64,000 bases of DNA from Amorphochlora amoebiformis (GCA_054601695.1 BAAHQB010000123.1:124001-188000), one strand, 5' to 3'. Shown: positions 1 to 57,882, counted from the stretch's first letter. Program-made: numbers and translations. Notes: generated by a model from the sequence alone, not told the origin.

Positions 1-180
1 ATATATATATATATATATATATATATAGATATATATATATATATATATAATATATATATATATAATATATATATATATGTACATATATACATATGTACAT
101 ATATACATATATATATATATATAAATATTATATGTATATATACACATAAAATATATATATAAAATATATATATATATATG

Positions 181-275
<95 letters not shown>

Positions 276-307
276 AATGTGTGTGTGTGTGTGTGTGTCC
301 CACAAAA

Positions 308-362
<55 letters not shown>

Positions 363-480
363 CACATATATACACGTGTGTGTGTATACTTTCAGCTACC
401 TGAGTCTGTACATATCGATAAGAATACTATTTGGATGTATATATGTAATTCCCACACAATAAATCTGAATATATAAAAAT
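1..480. repeat. (TA)n / (GT)n microsatellite block
   Basis: The left edge is almost pure alternating TA with short GT/CA islands near 260-300 and 370-390. No gene is visible. The Tyr-Ile reading frames on both strands are translations of the dinucleotide repeat. Confidence 0.95.
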
Positions 481-933
481 ATACACATAAATAAATATAT
501 AAATATATATATGTATATATATGAGTTAGGGTGTTCACAACACAATCTATACCCGTATGCCCTCGATAGGAACTGGTATATAGTGAAACAGGGGCCACAA
601 CACATTGTTACAGAACCCATTGTAGTAACCCTCAGCGATCTGTCAGAATAAATAGGTTTGAGTATGACTTATGCGACGAAAATGAGCTTAGTTGGTGCAT
701 TTTCTGTGAAATGAACATATACGCAGATGTAGATATGTTGCCATGGTAAAGAGAGGAAAGGGGGAGGGGACAGACAGTACAGTTTGCGATATCTACAGGC
801 GCATTTTTCGTAAATTTTCAGTTCAATTGGGGTATTTAGCGAATATTCGAACCGATTCGGGTAAGAAGACGGGATGGCAGTTTTGCTTGACGAGCTCGGA
901 TTTCACCCACTCCTACATGACGTTGGCAGGGCA

Positions 934-1474
934 TCACACGGAGGATTTTGGCAGAGAGGGAGAGGACATACATAGGGAGGAAATCACGGGAAAGGGACAA
1001 GCAGGTTCACCCTCTCCGCCATATCGTCCACTGTACTCCCAACCCACCCGATCCATACCATGTGGTACACGTGACTGGTATAACAAAATGCTCAGGCATA
1101 TACTGGGAAGAAACCAAGGCATTCACCAAAATGCTCTCTTATCTCATCTACCTGAGGTTCTTCAGAGCCGATACCAGACCTCCCTGGGTGGAGTGGATTG
1201 GATGTTAGGATGAAAGTACGCGATAAACGAAGGACTTGTGAAGGAGTGGTAAGATGAGATATCCCAGGCGTTCAAGTTCGAGCATACGTATGTATGGATG
1301 GGTACGTACATCGGAGATCTTGAGCTTGGGTTTTGATTTCTTGTCCTTATCCTTCTTGTCAGTGTTCAACGACACCGGCAGTCTGAACGTACCCCGGAAT
1401 CGGGAGGAACAAGAGTTGAAATCAGAAATTGCACGAGGATAGGTATAGTCGGAGCGGCCCCATCTACACGGCAA
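934..1474 (-). other. Unresolved coding-like segment, probably minus-strand exons
   Basis: This unique, non-repetitive stretch has codon-like composition on both strands. On the minus strand a frame open from 1474 to 1205 contains a Lys/Asp-rich run followed by an aliphatic segment (LELERLGYLILPLLHKSFVYR). It could join, through two very short GT..AG introns, to a frame at about 1122-934. A plus-strand frame at 948-1208 is equally open. The two readings exclude each other and I recognise neither. A minus-strand gene head-to-head with the gene at 1917 would fit the alternating layout of the window. The stretches 480-933 and 1475-1916 hold no gene I can support. Confidence 0.25.
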
Positions 1475-1916
1475 GCATTCCTTATACCCATGTCATCTTT
1501 CTACTCCGAATATCTCAGGAACAATTACCCTAATATTCATTCCCCAGGGTTTTAGTGTAATTTCTACGCGCATATGAATATCATTTCTTTGTGAAGGGAA
1601 CCCCGTTTACAACGTATACGAGCGTGATTCGTCGTCGAGACAAGACAATCCAGAAGGGGTACGCACATTCGGCCCCAAGTCGTGGGTTTTAGAGGTCAAA
1701 AAAACACAAAAGTGGAATGGTGGTGCTCTACCTGTTTGTTACGACGATTAGCCGCTGTTTTTTATGAGGTTTACCGCCCCCACGCCTCGGCATCGTGGCC
1801 TGAGTGGCAAAGCCACGATCCGCCACGGCCGATTGCTCTCCTAGAAAATCACTTCACCTTCACCGATATCCCGGGATTCCTTGGGTATCCCGCGAAATCC
1901 CGATCGTCAACCTGGA

Positions 1917-2790
1917 ATGGCGTCCTCCGTACTCCCTGCGAAGCGAAAAAGGGTAGCAATAACAGCCGATTTGAGGGTACGTGGCTGCCAATAATGGTGC
2001 TTCAAGCATGACTGATGAATTTTTTTCTTTCGACTACATAGGGATATTGGGTATCGTGTGCGCTTGCAAACGACTCAGTTATCAACGGGGTCGTCTACGC
2101 TGTCGACGAGGTCGCCAGGTCACCTTTTCAATTCCGCTTCGACTCTCTACACATCTTCCACTGTTCTCCATTTCTCCATCACTGGAAGCTCTATCTTCCT
2201 CGATGCGCACACATCTCAATAATATCTCACACCTCTCAGCTCTGTCGGCACACTAGCGCATATATCCTCCTAACCTCTTTTACATTCACCGACCAGTAAA
2301 AGCGCCTTCATAGTCACCCCACTTACACCCTCTGCTGTATTTTCCTCATTATTAGACCGAATCGAAGCGCTGACAGAGTGTTTTTACAGCCTTGTTATGG
2401 TCCTTGGTGCGGATTCGAAGACCAACAGCGCGACCGCCGAGTTGGTCTGCGTACCATTTCATGGAATTAGATCCTGGAAACGTCTGTGGTTCCCTAACCT
2501 TTCGCCCTCTATCCCAAGGATGCTCGACATGACGTCCCAAACCGTACCTTCTGTACTTCTATATGCCGTATCTGCAAGTGAAATTAGATACCAATCCACC
2601 AATATATAGAGATGACTTGGACGCGAGACGAAGCCATCATCACGCGGATAGACGACTGGATACGCAAATCTGACTCACGGTAAGTGTATCCTACTGGTCA
2701 GCAGTGGAAGCAATATCTAAGACATACGTATGTTTGAAAAAATACGTATATGCATGTAATATAAATATATCGGGATATAAAATTTATATA

Positions 2791-2842
<52 letters not shown>

Positions 2843-3097
2843 CAAACTTCATATTTACATACTGCAACTGAATGTTGGTTTTTTCCGCAGAGCTAAGGAA
2901 AACAATGTGGATTCCAAGAATTTGAAACGTCGTCGAAAGGAACTAGTCTCATATTTGAGAGAGGTACTTACCCTCTTTCTCTCTCACTCTATCTACTCTT
3001 TTCTCTCTTATTCTATCTACTCGTTTGTCTCTGTTTGTACTTTCCTCATAGCTTAGAGGTTTGCCCTTTCTTTACATGAACATATAATATAGGTATA

Positions 3098-3129
<32 letters not shown>

Positions 3130-3162
3130 ATGCCAAAAACTTGTAGCACATGAGATGTATTT

Positions 3163-3204
<42 letters not shown>

Positions 3205-3335
3205 CATGTATATGCATACATGTATGTATATACATATATATGTGTATAACATATATATATATATATATACATATATGTATATTTATATGTGTATTTATGT
3301 ATGTATATACATATCTATAAATATTGAATATATGC

Positions 3336-3371
<36 letters not shown>

Positions 3372-3385
3372 AATATATAAATATA

Positions 3386-3433
<48 letters not shown>

Positions 3434-3434
3434 T

Positions 3435-3471
<37 letters not shown>

Positions 3472-3514
3472 GAATATATATTATTCACATATATATAGAG
3501 AGAATATATATGAT

Positions 3515-3565
<51 letters not shown>

Positions 3566-3613
3566 GTATGTTATACTATATATATATATATATATATATA
3601 CATACATACATAC

Positions 3614-3653
<40 letters not shown>

Positions 3654-3689
3654 TACATATATATGTGTGTGTATTATATTCTAAATATA

Positions 3690-3723
<34 letters not shown>

Positions 3724-4251
3724 TGTGATCTACAGCCACGAATCAGCATGTAAACTATATGTCCCATGTGCCATCAATCCAAACCCACAATATTGCTTTG
3801 AACCAAAGACACGATTCCATCAGAACCAAATTCCTGTGACCGACGCGGGAGATTGGGTGGGATCCCAACCTCCTATATCCCTTTTGTCTGGCCAAGTAGT
3901 TATACACCCTCCGTACACTTCCCGATCGATACTTTCAGACAACCAGGTTAAGCTAAGGAGTGAAAAAAAAAAAGAAAAAACAGAAATTACGAATTCCACA
4001 CTATCGTCCCTCTCCCACACTCTATCCTCCCTTCTCCTCAATCTCCCCGCTTTCCCTATCCACGTGTCTCAATGATTATCCCCAAACACCTTCAGATAGT
4101 CGCCAAGAGAGTGCGAGGGATTCTGGGTAGGTTTTATAGCGAATCGATATCACAGCCGAAGGCGCGAGCAACAGGAATCTTGCCCGTCGACGTCTTATCG
4201 ACCGACAAGGTGGCTACTCCTGGAGAAGATGGTTATGTAGTGTTTGACTAG
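1917..4251 (+). CDS. LSM12-like protein (LSm domain plus AD domain), 7 exons
   Basis: Proposed exons are 1917-1976, 2042-2118, 2390-2543, 2588-2679, 2891-2963, 3824-3946 and 4096-4251. All junctions are GT..AG and in phase, giving 244 aa ending YVVFD-stop. Residues about 21-80 read as an Sm fold: a [11 protein letters not shown] strand, [19 protein letters not shown], then [10 protein letters not shown], in the order seen in LSM12. Residues about 165-205 match the end of the LSM12 AD (anticodon-binding-like) domain: VVIHPPY at 177-183, then a short linker and [12 protein letters not shown]12 proteins bind RNA and act in RNA metabolism; that role here is inferred from family. The Lys/Arg-rich linker at 130-150 is unusual. 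Least certain are the 44-nt intron 2544-2587 and the acceptor at 3823 after a TA-filled intron. The ATG at 1917 opens exon 1 directly before a clear donor. Confidence 0.65.
2964..3823. repeat. TA-microsatellite intron of the LSM12-like gene
   Basis: After a short CT-rich segment (2970-3050), the intron is mostly (TA)n with GT/CA interruptions from 3085 to 3720. Coding sequence resumes only after the acceptor at 3823. A 7-nt AG..GT-bounded segment at 3052-3058 was considered as a microexon but does not keep phase. Confidence 0.7.
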
Positions 4252-4800
4252 CTTTAGTAGCTGCCCAAACTTAGTCATTGAAATGTCATGGTCGCTTAGC
4301 TGTTTTAAAGAATTCAATACGTCTTATGAACACGAAGTTTTGTTGGGCGGCATCCACTAGATGCATGACACTTGTACATCTAGTACATACCCGCCCCCTC
4401 TTTAATCTATAGTAATGTAGCTCTAAGTACTGTGATAAATTTCTAAAACTAGCTGCGGCAGCACCACGTATATATACTAGGTTAACTACTAGATAGAGTA
4501 AAGATCTAGAGAGCTCTGTTGTCACACACATGCTGCTTTGGCGTGTAGCCGCGAGTCGGTCTTGGTTTCAATTTATTTATATTAACTAGATTGAGAAATT
4601 ACCGCTGCATGTATATATGCGCTGCAGATAGAACTGGATTGCCTGAGGCTCGGAGTCGCGATCGGATATTTGCCTCCAATCGAACCAGAGTACTAGTACA
4701 CGTGTGTAATACACGTGCAAGTCCGGCGGAACTTCAACCGTGGGTGAGATTCAGGTGCCGATGATAGACAGCTAGGCCAAAGTCATCGTATCTGTCGAAG
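4252..4800. other. CTAG-rich 3' spacer after the LSM12-like gene
   Basis: No gene is seen. I count about 10 CTAG tetranucleotides by eye, against about two expected for random sequence of this length. The same enrichment marks the other tail-to-tail spacers in the window. Confidence 0.6.
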
Positions 4801-4882
4801 CAATGATTTCTCGTCCTTCGGTTCCCCAGAATTTCTATGAACAGACATGTATATGTATATATATATATATATATATGTATGC

Positions 4883-4958
<76 letters not shown>

Positions 4959-4969
4959 ATATTTGTGTG

Positions 4970-5040
4970 TGTGTGTGTATTTATAATACCATGATATGAC
5001 ATATATACCTGCTATATATATATATATGTTATATAAATAC

Positions 5041-5094
<54 letters not shown>

Positions 5095-5186
5095 CATATA
5101 TGTATTTATATATATATATATATATATACACATATATATATATAGCAGGTATATATGTCATATCATGGTATTATAAATACACACAC

Positions 5187-5187
<1 letters not shown>
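4970..5187. repeat. Long inverted repeat (arms about 50 bp)
   Basis: The left arm (about 4970-5022) runs from a GT stretch through TATTTATAATACCATGATAT and GACATATATACCTGC. The right arm (about 5135-5187) is its reverse complement, from GCAGGTATATATGTC to ATAAATACACACACA. The loop of about 110 bp is itself nearly self-complementary TA sequence, so the whole element could extrude as a cruciform. No coding sequence lies inside. Confidence 0.85.
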
Positions 5188-5218
<31 letters not shown>

Positions 5219-5345
5219 GTGTGTGTGTATGTGTGTGCATGTGTGTGTGTATTTATGAAATGTATATTTGCAATAACACATCTGGGATATAGTACATATT
5301 ATATGTAAATATAATGTTATATTATATACATGTAACATAATATAT

Positions 5346-5376
<31 letters not shown>

Positions 5377-5452
5377 ATATATGGGATATAGTATATATTA
5401 TATGTAAATATACTATTATATACATATAATATATACATATATATATATACAC

Positions 5453-5524
<72 letters not shown>

Positions 5525-5601
5525 ATATATATATATATGTAACATATATATTTATGAATAAATTAATATATTTATAATGTTTTTCACGTATAATTTTTTT
5601 C

Positions 5602-5639
<38 letters not shown>

Positions 5640-5701
5640 TGTATCTATGTATATAATAAGTTTTCTCAATATATAATATTACATCATATATATATATATA
5701 T

Positions 5702-5738
<37 letters not shown>

Positions 5739-5811
5739 GTATAAAATAATATAATATTATAATAAAAACTCACGAAACGCACACAAAACGCACATACACT
5801 CACATTTATAG

Positions 5812-5870
<59 letters not shown>

Positions 5871-5934
5871 TATATATATATATATATATATGTATGGTAT
5901 ATAAACACACATATATATATATATATACACACAC

Positions 5935-5969
<35 letters not shown>

Positions 5970-5980
5970 TGTATACATAC

Positions 5981-6066
<86 letters not shown>

Positions 6067-6091
6067 CATACATATATGTGCAATGTTTGCT

Positions 6092-6161
<70 letters not shown>

Positions 6162-6230
6162 TCCATATAATATATAAACCTCAGGACAGGTGATGGTCAT
6201 CGTATAGATAAATCCCTTTAATGCCACCAG

Positions 6231-6296
<66 letters not shown>

Positions 6297-6300
6297 ATAT
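5188..6300. repeat. (TA)n / (CA)n microsatellite block
   Basis: The block is dominated by TA and CA/TG dinucleotide runs, including a pure CA run near 6095-6125. A degenerate local duplication around the words GGGATATAGTA and TATATGTAAATATA occurs at about 5283-5340 and 5382-5430. I see no gene. Confidence 0.85.
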
Positions 6301-6385
6301 ATCATACAGTAAATATAACCCGTTTACGCCAACAGCCTAGTGCATCAGCCATATATGGAACAGTAACATTCCTTATAAAACTTAC

Positions 6386-6435
<50 letters not shown>

Positions 6436-6708
6436 GTACATATATATATATATGAAATTAGTGTAAATGTAACATATATTTATAATATGTATGTACACAC
6501 ACACACACAAACATATATATATATATGTATAAATAGATATATTGTATCATACAGAAAGTAAATCTCTTATACGCCAACAACACAAACAATATGTATGTAT
6601 ATATATATGTATATATGTATATATATATGTGTATATATGTATATATGTATGTGTAAATGGATATGTTGTATCATATAGTAAGTAAATCTCTTTTACGCCA
6701 ACAACACA

Positions 6709-6755
<47 letters not shown>

Positions 6756-6808
6756 AATATATATATTGTATCATATAGTAAGTAAATCTCTTTTACGCCA
6801 ACAACACA

Positions 6809-6871
<63 letters not shown>

Positions 6872-6910
6872 ATCATATAGTAAGTAAATCTCTTTTACGC
6901 CAACAACACA

Positions 6911-6955
<45 letters not shown>

Positions 6956-7015
6956 AATATATATATTGTATCATATAGTAAGTAAATCTCTTTTACGCCA
7001 ACAACACAAACATAT
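6300..7015. repeat. Tandem array with an approximately 100-bp unit
   Basis: A core of about 45 bp, from TGTATCATATAGTAAGTAAA through ACGCCAACAACACAAAC, occurs at about 6542, 6666, 6768, 6867 and 6967. A more diverged copy lies near 6301. Cores are separated by TA spacers, giving a period of 99-124 bp. Related fragments occur at 6195-6235 and 7225-7260. Confidence 0.85.
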
Positions 7016-7044
7016 ATCAAAACAACAACATTCCTTTAAGAAAA

Positions 7045-7078
<34 letters not shown>

Positions 7079-7079
7079 A

Positions 7080-7110
<31 letters not shown>

Positions 7111-7143
7111 CTACATATATATATATACATATATATACATATA

Positions 7144-7174
<31 letters not shown>

Positions 7175-7313
7175 GTAATATATACATATTTATATATACA
7201 TTTATAATGTACACATATATATATATTATATAAACGCCACCAGCTTATAATATAACAATAGTAACAATCCTTGAAAAGGATTATTTCTCTCACTATATCT
7301 AAATTAATTTATC

Positions 7314-7585
7314 GGTTAGGGTTAGGGTTAGGCTAGAGTTAGGGTATGTGTGTGTATATGTATAGGGTTAGGTTAGGGTTAAGGTATGTGTGTGTATATG
7401 TATGCATGTATGCTCTTCAGAGTACTTCCTGGGTTAGGGTTAGGGTTAGGGTTAGGGTTAGGGTTAGGGTTAGGGTTAGGGTTAGGGTTAGGGTTAGGGT
7501 TAGGTTAGGGTTAGGGTATGTGTGTGTATATGTACACTTCAGGGTACTTTCTGGGTTAGGGCTAGGGTTAGGTTAGGGTTAGGGT
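7314..7585 (+). repeat. Interstitial telomere-like (TTAGGG)n block
   Basis: A run of about 12 perfect GGGTTA units lies at 7434-7505. Shorter TTAGGG-rich pieces flank it at 7314-7345, 7362-7382 and 7552-7588. They alternate with a repeated segment carrying TATGTGTGTGTATATGTA and a CTTCAG/GTACTT word. The sequence identifies the likely telomere repeat of the organism. The block lies far from either window end in gene-bearing DNA. Confidence 0.9.
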
Positions 7586-7602
7586 ATGTGTATGTATATG
7601 TA

Positions 7603-7649
<47 letters not shown>

Positions 7650-7748
7650 GTTCATGAAGAAACCTTCTGGGGTTAGTGTAAGGTTTGTGTCTGTATATAT
7701 TTTGGTATGTATGCTCCTTAGGGTAGTGTATATATGTATATATGCATG

Positions 7749-7798
<50 letters not shown>

Positions 7799-7949
7799 TA
7801 TATTTATATATGTATATATATATATATATATATGTATATACATATATAGGGTATGTGTGTATATGTATGTATGTATGTTTCTCGGAGTAGTGTATAAATG
7901 CATGTTTATTTACACACACACACACACACATATATGTGTGTGTATGTGT

Positions 7950-8038
<89 letters not shown>

Positions 8039-8086
8039 TCAATATATATACATTTGCACATGCATAATATATTTCTATGTACATAT

Positions 8087-8120
<34 letters not shown>

Positions 8121-8139
8121 CATATATCTCTATTTTTTA

Positions 8140-8216
<77 letters not shown>

Positions 8217-8356
8217 GAGTATATTTATATACACTTAGCCAACAGGTAGGTCAGTAATATACTACATATAAATATATATATATATATATCTATATTTATA
8301 TATTTATATATATATATATATGTATATATACAATATCTATATACCTACACGCACAC

Positions 8357-8419
<63 letters not shown>

Positions 8420-8544
8420 ATAATATATATATATATATATATATACTCTTATTCTTACATAAGCACAAGATGGTCTAGGCCATCGTCTGTTACGAACTCG
8501 TACCTAACATATGATAATATATATATATATATATATATAATATG

Positions 8545-8586
<42 letters not shown>

Positions 8587-8648
8587 TAATATATCTGTAT
8601 ATACACAGTATATAAATACACATATTGATGTATGTGTATACATATAAA

Positions 8649-8699
<51 letters not shown>

Positions 8700-8914
8700 A
8701 TACACACATGTACGTATTGGCACATGTGCATATGACAGTGTGTGCAAATTAGCAGTATTATCTTATCTTACAAATATAGAGAATCGTGTGGGTATATCGA
8801 ATAGAAATAAAGTAATATAGTATATAGTATATAGTAACACAATAAAATAATATAATATCTAAGGGACGCTGACCGATAGTAATTACGTGGCGGTGGAGTC
8901 ATAGGTCCTCGTGC

Positions 8915-8957
<43 letters not shown>

Positions 8958-9002
8958 TTTTTTTTATATATATATGTATATATATGTTATATATATATAT
9001 AT

Positions 9003-9072
<70 letters not shown>

Positions 9073-9140
9073 TTATATATATATATATTATATATACATT
9101 TATAATATATTATAAATAAATAAATATATATATATATATA
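7586..9140. repeat. TA microsatellites with small unique islands
   Basis: Mostly (TA)n with GT/CA tracts. Unique islands at 8222-8262, 8452-8515 and 8715-8910 show no splice-bounded open frame I can support. Confidence 0.8.
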
Positions 9141-9328
9141 TATATATAGACATAAACAAGCCTGAATTCACTGCCATACCCGTGGTTTGATTTTAACGGT
9201 ATATATACACTACTACGAGTTATGAACAAACTCAGACACACACATATGAGAGAGAGAGGAAGCAAGGCTAACTGGAGACTCGATTCTGAGAGAATCCAAG
9301 TGTGAGAGACATAGAAAGAGAAAAGAGA

Positions 9329-9548
9329 AAGTGTTGGAGATGGAGAGGGGACAGATGGAGAGGGGACAGATGGAGAGGGAACAGATGGAGAGGGGACAGA
9401 TGGAGAGGGGACAGATGGAGAGGGGACAGATGGAGAGGGGACAGATGGAGAGGGGACAGACGGAGAGGGGACAGATGGAGAGGGACAGATGGAGAGGGGC
9501 CAGATGGAGAGGGGACAGATGGAGAGGGGACAGATGGAGAGGGACCAG
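9329..9548. repeat. 15-bp minisatellite, about 14 copies
   Basis: The unit CAGATGGAGAGGGGA is repeated almost perfectly with a 15-bp period. Because 15 is divisible by three, all plus frames stay open and yield repetitive peptides (MERGQ-type on plus, SICPL-type on minus). I regard these as artefacts. The sequence is purine-rich on the plus strand. Confidence 0.9.
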
Positions 9549-13132
<3,584 letters not shown>

Positions 13133-13134
13133 AT

Positions 13135-13321
13135 GGTTGAATTAATTCGAAATGTGTACGTTTGAGGCTAGAGGGGCCTCTGGATGGTGGGTGATTAAGC
13201 GGAATAGGGCTTCGAACGTCGAAATCCCGGTTGAATTAATTCGAAATGTGTATGTTTGAGGCTCAAGGGGCCAATGGATGGTGGGTGATTAAGCGGAATA
13301 GGGCTTCGAACGTCGAAATCC
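13135..13321. repeat. 94-bp direct tandem duplication
   Basis: The segment starting GGTTGAATTAATTCGAAATG and ending in the word CGAACGTCGAAATCC is present twice in a row (13135-13228 and 13229-13321) with about 10% divergence. It lies in the head-to-head spacer between the small minus gene and the DUF1295 gene, so it may duplicate promoter elements. Confidence 0.85.
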
Positions 13322-13791
13322 AGGGTCCGATTTGGCCAAAGAGAGTCTAAATCGTGGATATCTACGCCGACATAGAAGCTGGAAGAAATTTCGAGGAGCA
13401 ATTAGAAGATAATACCAATGCGACTGGTTGAAACCCTTGATATGGACCCCTCAGTATAACCCCACACTGGTACAGCGAGGGCCAACAAGCACGCGAGCGC
13501 CCATGGCGTCAAGGCAATCATCTTAGGCGCGGAATTATTCATTTTTCTTTTATTTCTCGGGGTTATAAATTACCGAATTATTGCCGACTTATTATTTATT
13601 TTTATTTGTTTTCTTTTCGGCACTTCAGCGCACCGCTCATATTTCGTCGGAGATACACGTCAGTCGGCGTTAAATGTGCATGGAAGGGATGGGTAGAGGG
13701 AATGAAGATTTTAGCGTCGGGACTAAATAATTCTTTTGGATCGATTCCCATCACTTTTTCCCGCCAAATTTTAGGTCTAAGAACAAGAGTC
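13322..13791. promoter_or_regulatory. Divergent intergenic region, probable bidirectional promoter
   Basis: This unique sequence lies upstream of both the gene starting at 13132 (minus) and the one starting at 13792 (plus). An AT-rich stretch sits at 13540-13620. No specific element can be named. An upstream in-frame ATG at 13702 is an alternative start for the plus gene. Confidence 0.35.
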
Positions 13792-19194
<5,403 letters not shown>

Positions 19195-19646
19195 ATTAAT
19201 CAGTGCACTAGACTCAGCTATAATATACTCTAGCTAGCTTGTCAAGTCCTGAGTCATGGGTTCCGAGACGGCATCTAAAATCTCTAATCATTGGCATATG
19301 GCCCAATTCTAGTAATAGCTATGGTGGATACATAGTCTACTAGTAGATAGTCTCTGGACGGTTGCATGATGAGTCACTAGCCATACTAGTATACCGTGTT
19401 GTAGTATTAGTCCATGCACACCGGGTAGCTATCATATTCACGCTGATAGGCTACGTGCAACTTTGACATTCATTAGTTTGTGGACTATTCTAGACATTAT
19501 CTACGATATTACTAGTATTACGCTATCTAGACTCATGATCGGGCACTGACAGTCAAATCTAGAAAATGGCGGGTCCATGGTCGTGATTAATAATAAATTA
19601 CAAATCCTGCATAAAGGCATAAATTAATGCTCAACGGCGGTATCAT
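19195..19646. other. CTAG-rich tail-to-tail spacer
   Basis: The region lies between two converging gene ends. It has no TA microsatellite and no open frame. I count about 11 CTAG tetranucleotides in 452 bp, about six times random expectation. Confidence 0.6.
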
Positions 19647-24981
<5,335 letters not shown>

Positions 24982-25874
24982 GTTTATGCGAGTCTGATGT
25001 GACTCTCTTTTTGATTGCTTGAATAAGAAAGCCCTGATTCAGTTTTTCAGATGGTCTATTACTTCCAACTTCCTCAGATTATGCTTGAGTTATACTGGTT
25101 CAACATATTCCGAGCTTGTCAAATGAAATTATGGATAAATAACACCAAATGTGGCTGATCCGCGCCCCAGCCGGGCCCTGTCACGATGTCAGAAGCATTG
25201 TCACCCCGGAATTATGAAATCTTTTCGGCTCGAATGGTCGGATTGGTCTCGCCAATCATTCCTTCCCCCACCCCCCCCAATTCAGCGTAAAACCTTTATC
25301 CATGGTTAAATTCTTGCCTATCACCCTCGAATAGGAACACACATTCTATAAACATCATAAAATTCTTGGGGGATAGTACACAGGAGTTGTCCGGTGCAGA
25401 GCGGAAGGGATATCGAATCGTGACCAGCGGCCGTGTCACACCCGAAAGTTGACATGCAAGGATGAATGCAAACGCAGGTGCGCCATGTTGGATAGGGCGA
25501 TTTCCCAGGGTCTCTGGACTCGTCTTGGCCAGACTTTATCACATGTCATCAAATCTTTTTCATTTTCCAAATTTTGCGCCCGCAGGGGTCACGCTTGTCC
25601 GATGGTCTTCTCGTGGCCCACTCCACCGTGGAGGTATTCAACGGGTGCAAAGCAACGTGCGATGGTTGGGTGTCGTGAGTGCGGGCTTGGCTTTGTTTTT
25701 CGCGGGATGCTGTGGAGATTTGCGTGAAACACGACTCGGGTAGGTTGGAGGATGTATGTGAGTGTTCTATGTTCGTGTGCATACGCGCATTTTTATAAGA
25801 AGCACGTGCTTGCATAATGTGTGTATTTCGTGTTTGACGTATATGTGATGGTTGTGTGGAGTAGGACGGGGACC
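24982..25874. promoter_or_regulatory. Divergent intergenic region, methyltransferase / ankyrin gene
   Basis: This unique, TA-free sequence lies between the starts of a minus and a plus gene. Short open frames exist on both strands (for example 25449-25743 plus and 25321-25542 minus). They may include 5' exons or untranslated exons of either gene, but I could not join them with confidence. Confidence 0.3.
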
Positions 25875-53847
<27,973 letters not shown>

Positions 53848-54481
53848 TCCAGCTCACCATGATCATGAATTACAAGCGCAAGCGTTCAAGATTAGAAAAT
53901 CATCCTCTAACCCTACTCAAGGTGAACGGTAGCGGGTGACCAGCGGTTACGTTAACTTTGTAAATCGCTTTTAACTAGTTTAAGTTTGTACATGAGCATC
54001 TCAACAGGCCTAATAAGTAGTATACTGCTGGACTAATGGCATATATCTAGTATATTAATTTGAAATTTACTCTGTATTTCAACGATTCGTCTGTACTTCA
54101 TGACTCACTCGGCTGTGCCCAGTGTCTAGAGTGTAAGATCTACTAGCTAGACTAGGTTCATATTTTACATGCCGAGTACACGTGTAGTCGATCGTAATTC
54201 AGTAATTTGAAGTTTCAATGATATTTCAAAAACCAGTTGGTAGTTTCATCGCCTATGATCTAATTACCACTAGCGGCTCAGCAGAACGTCTAAAATTAAG
54301 AACGTGCGCGTATACCTAGTATACATGTGTAATCTAAATAACTGATCGTGTATTTGGTCAATGGATTGATAATTAACTCATTAAACTAGTCCAATAAAAT
54401 AGTTATTTTACAAGAAATCAAATAATGCGCATGTTGCGCGAGAGCTCAATCCCAGTCTCCGTTGTAGCTTCAGTCCTATAA
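53848..54481. other. CTAG-rich tail-to-tail spacer
   Basis: No gene or TA microsatellite is present. I count about 11 CTAG tetranucleotides in 634 bp, including a dense cluster (ATCTACTAGCTAGACTAGG) near 54140-54160. It lies between the converging ankyrin and racemase genes. Confidence 0.6.

Positions 54482-57882
<3,401 letters not shown>

Noticed and set aside
743-1213. 156-codon plus-strand frame
   Set aside because: Composition is not convincing, an overlapping frame and the minus strand are equally open, and no family is recognised.
3052-3058. 7-nt microexon in the LSM12-like gene
   Set aside because: It is bounded by AG and GT but leaves the next exon out of phase. Direct joining of 2963 to 3824 keeps the frame open.
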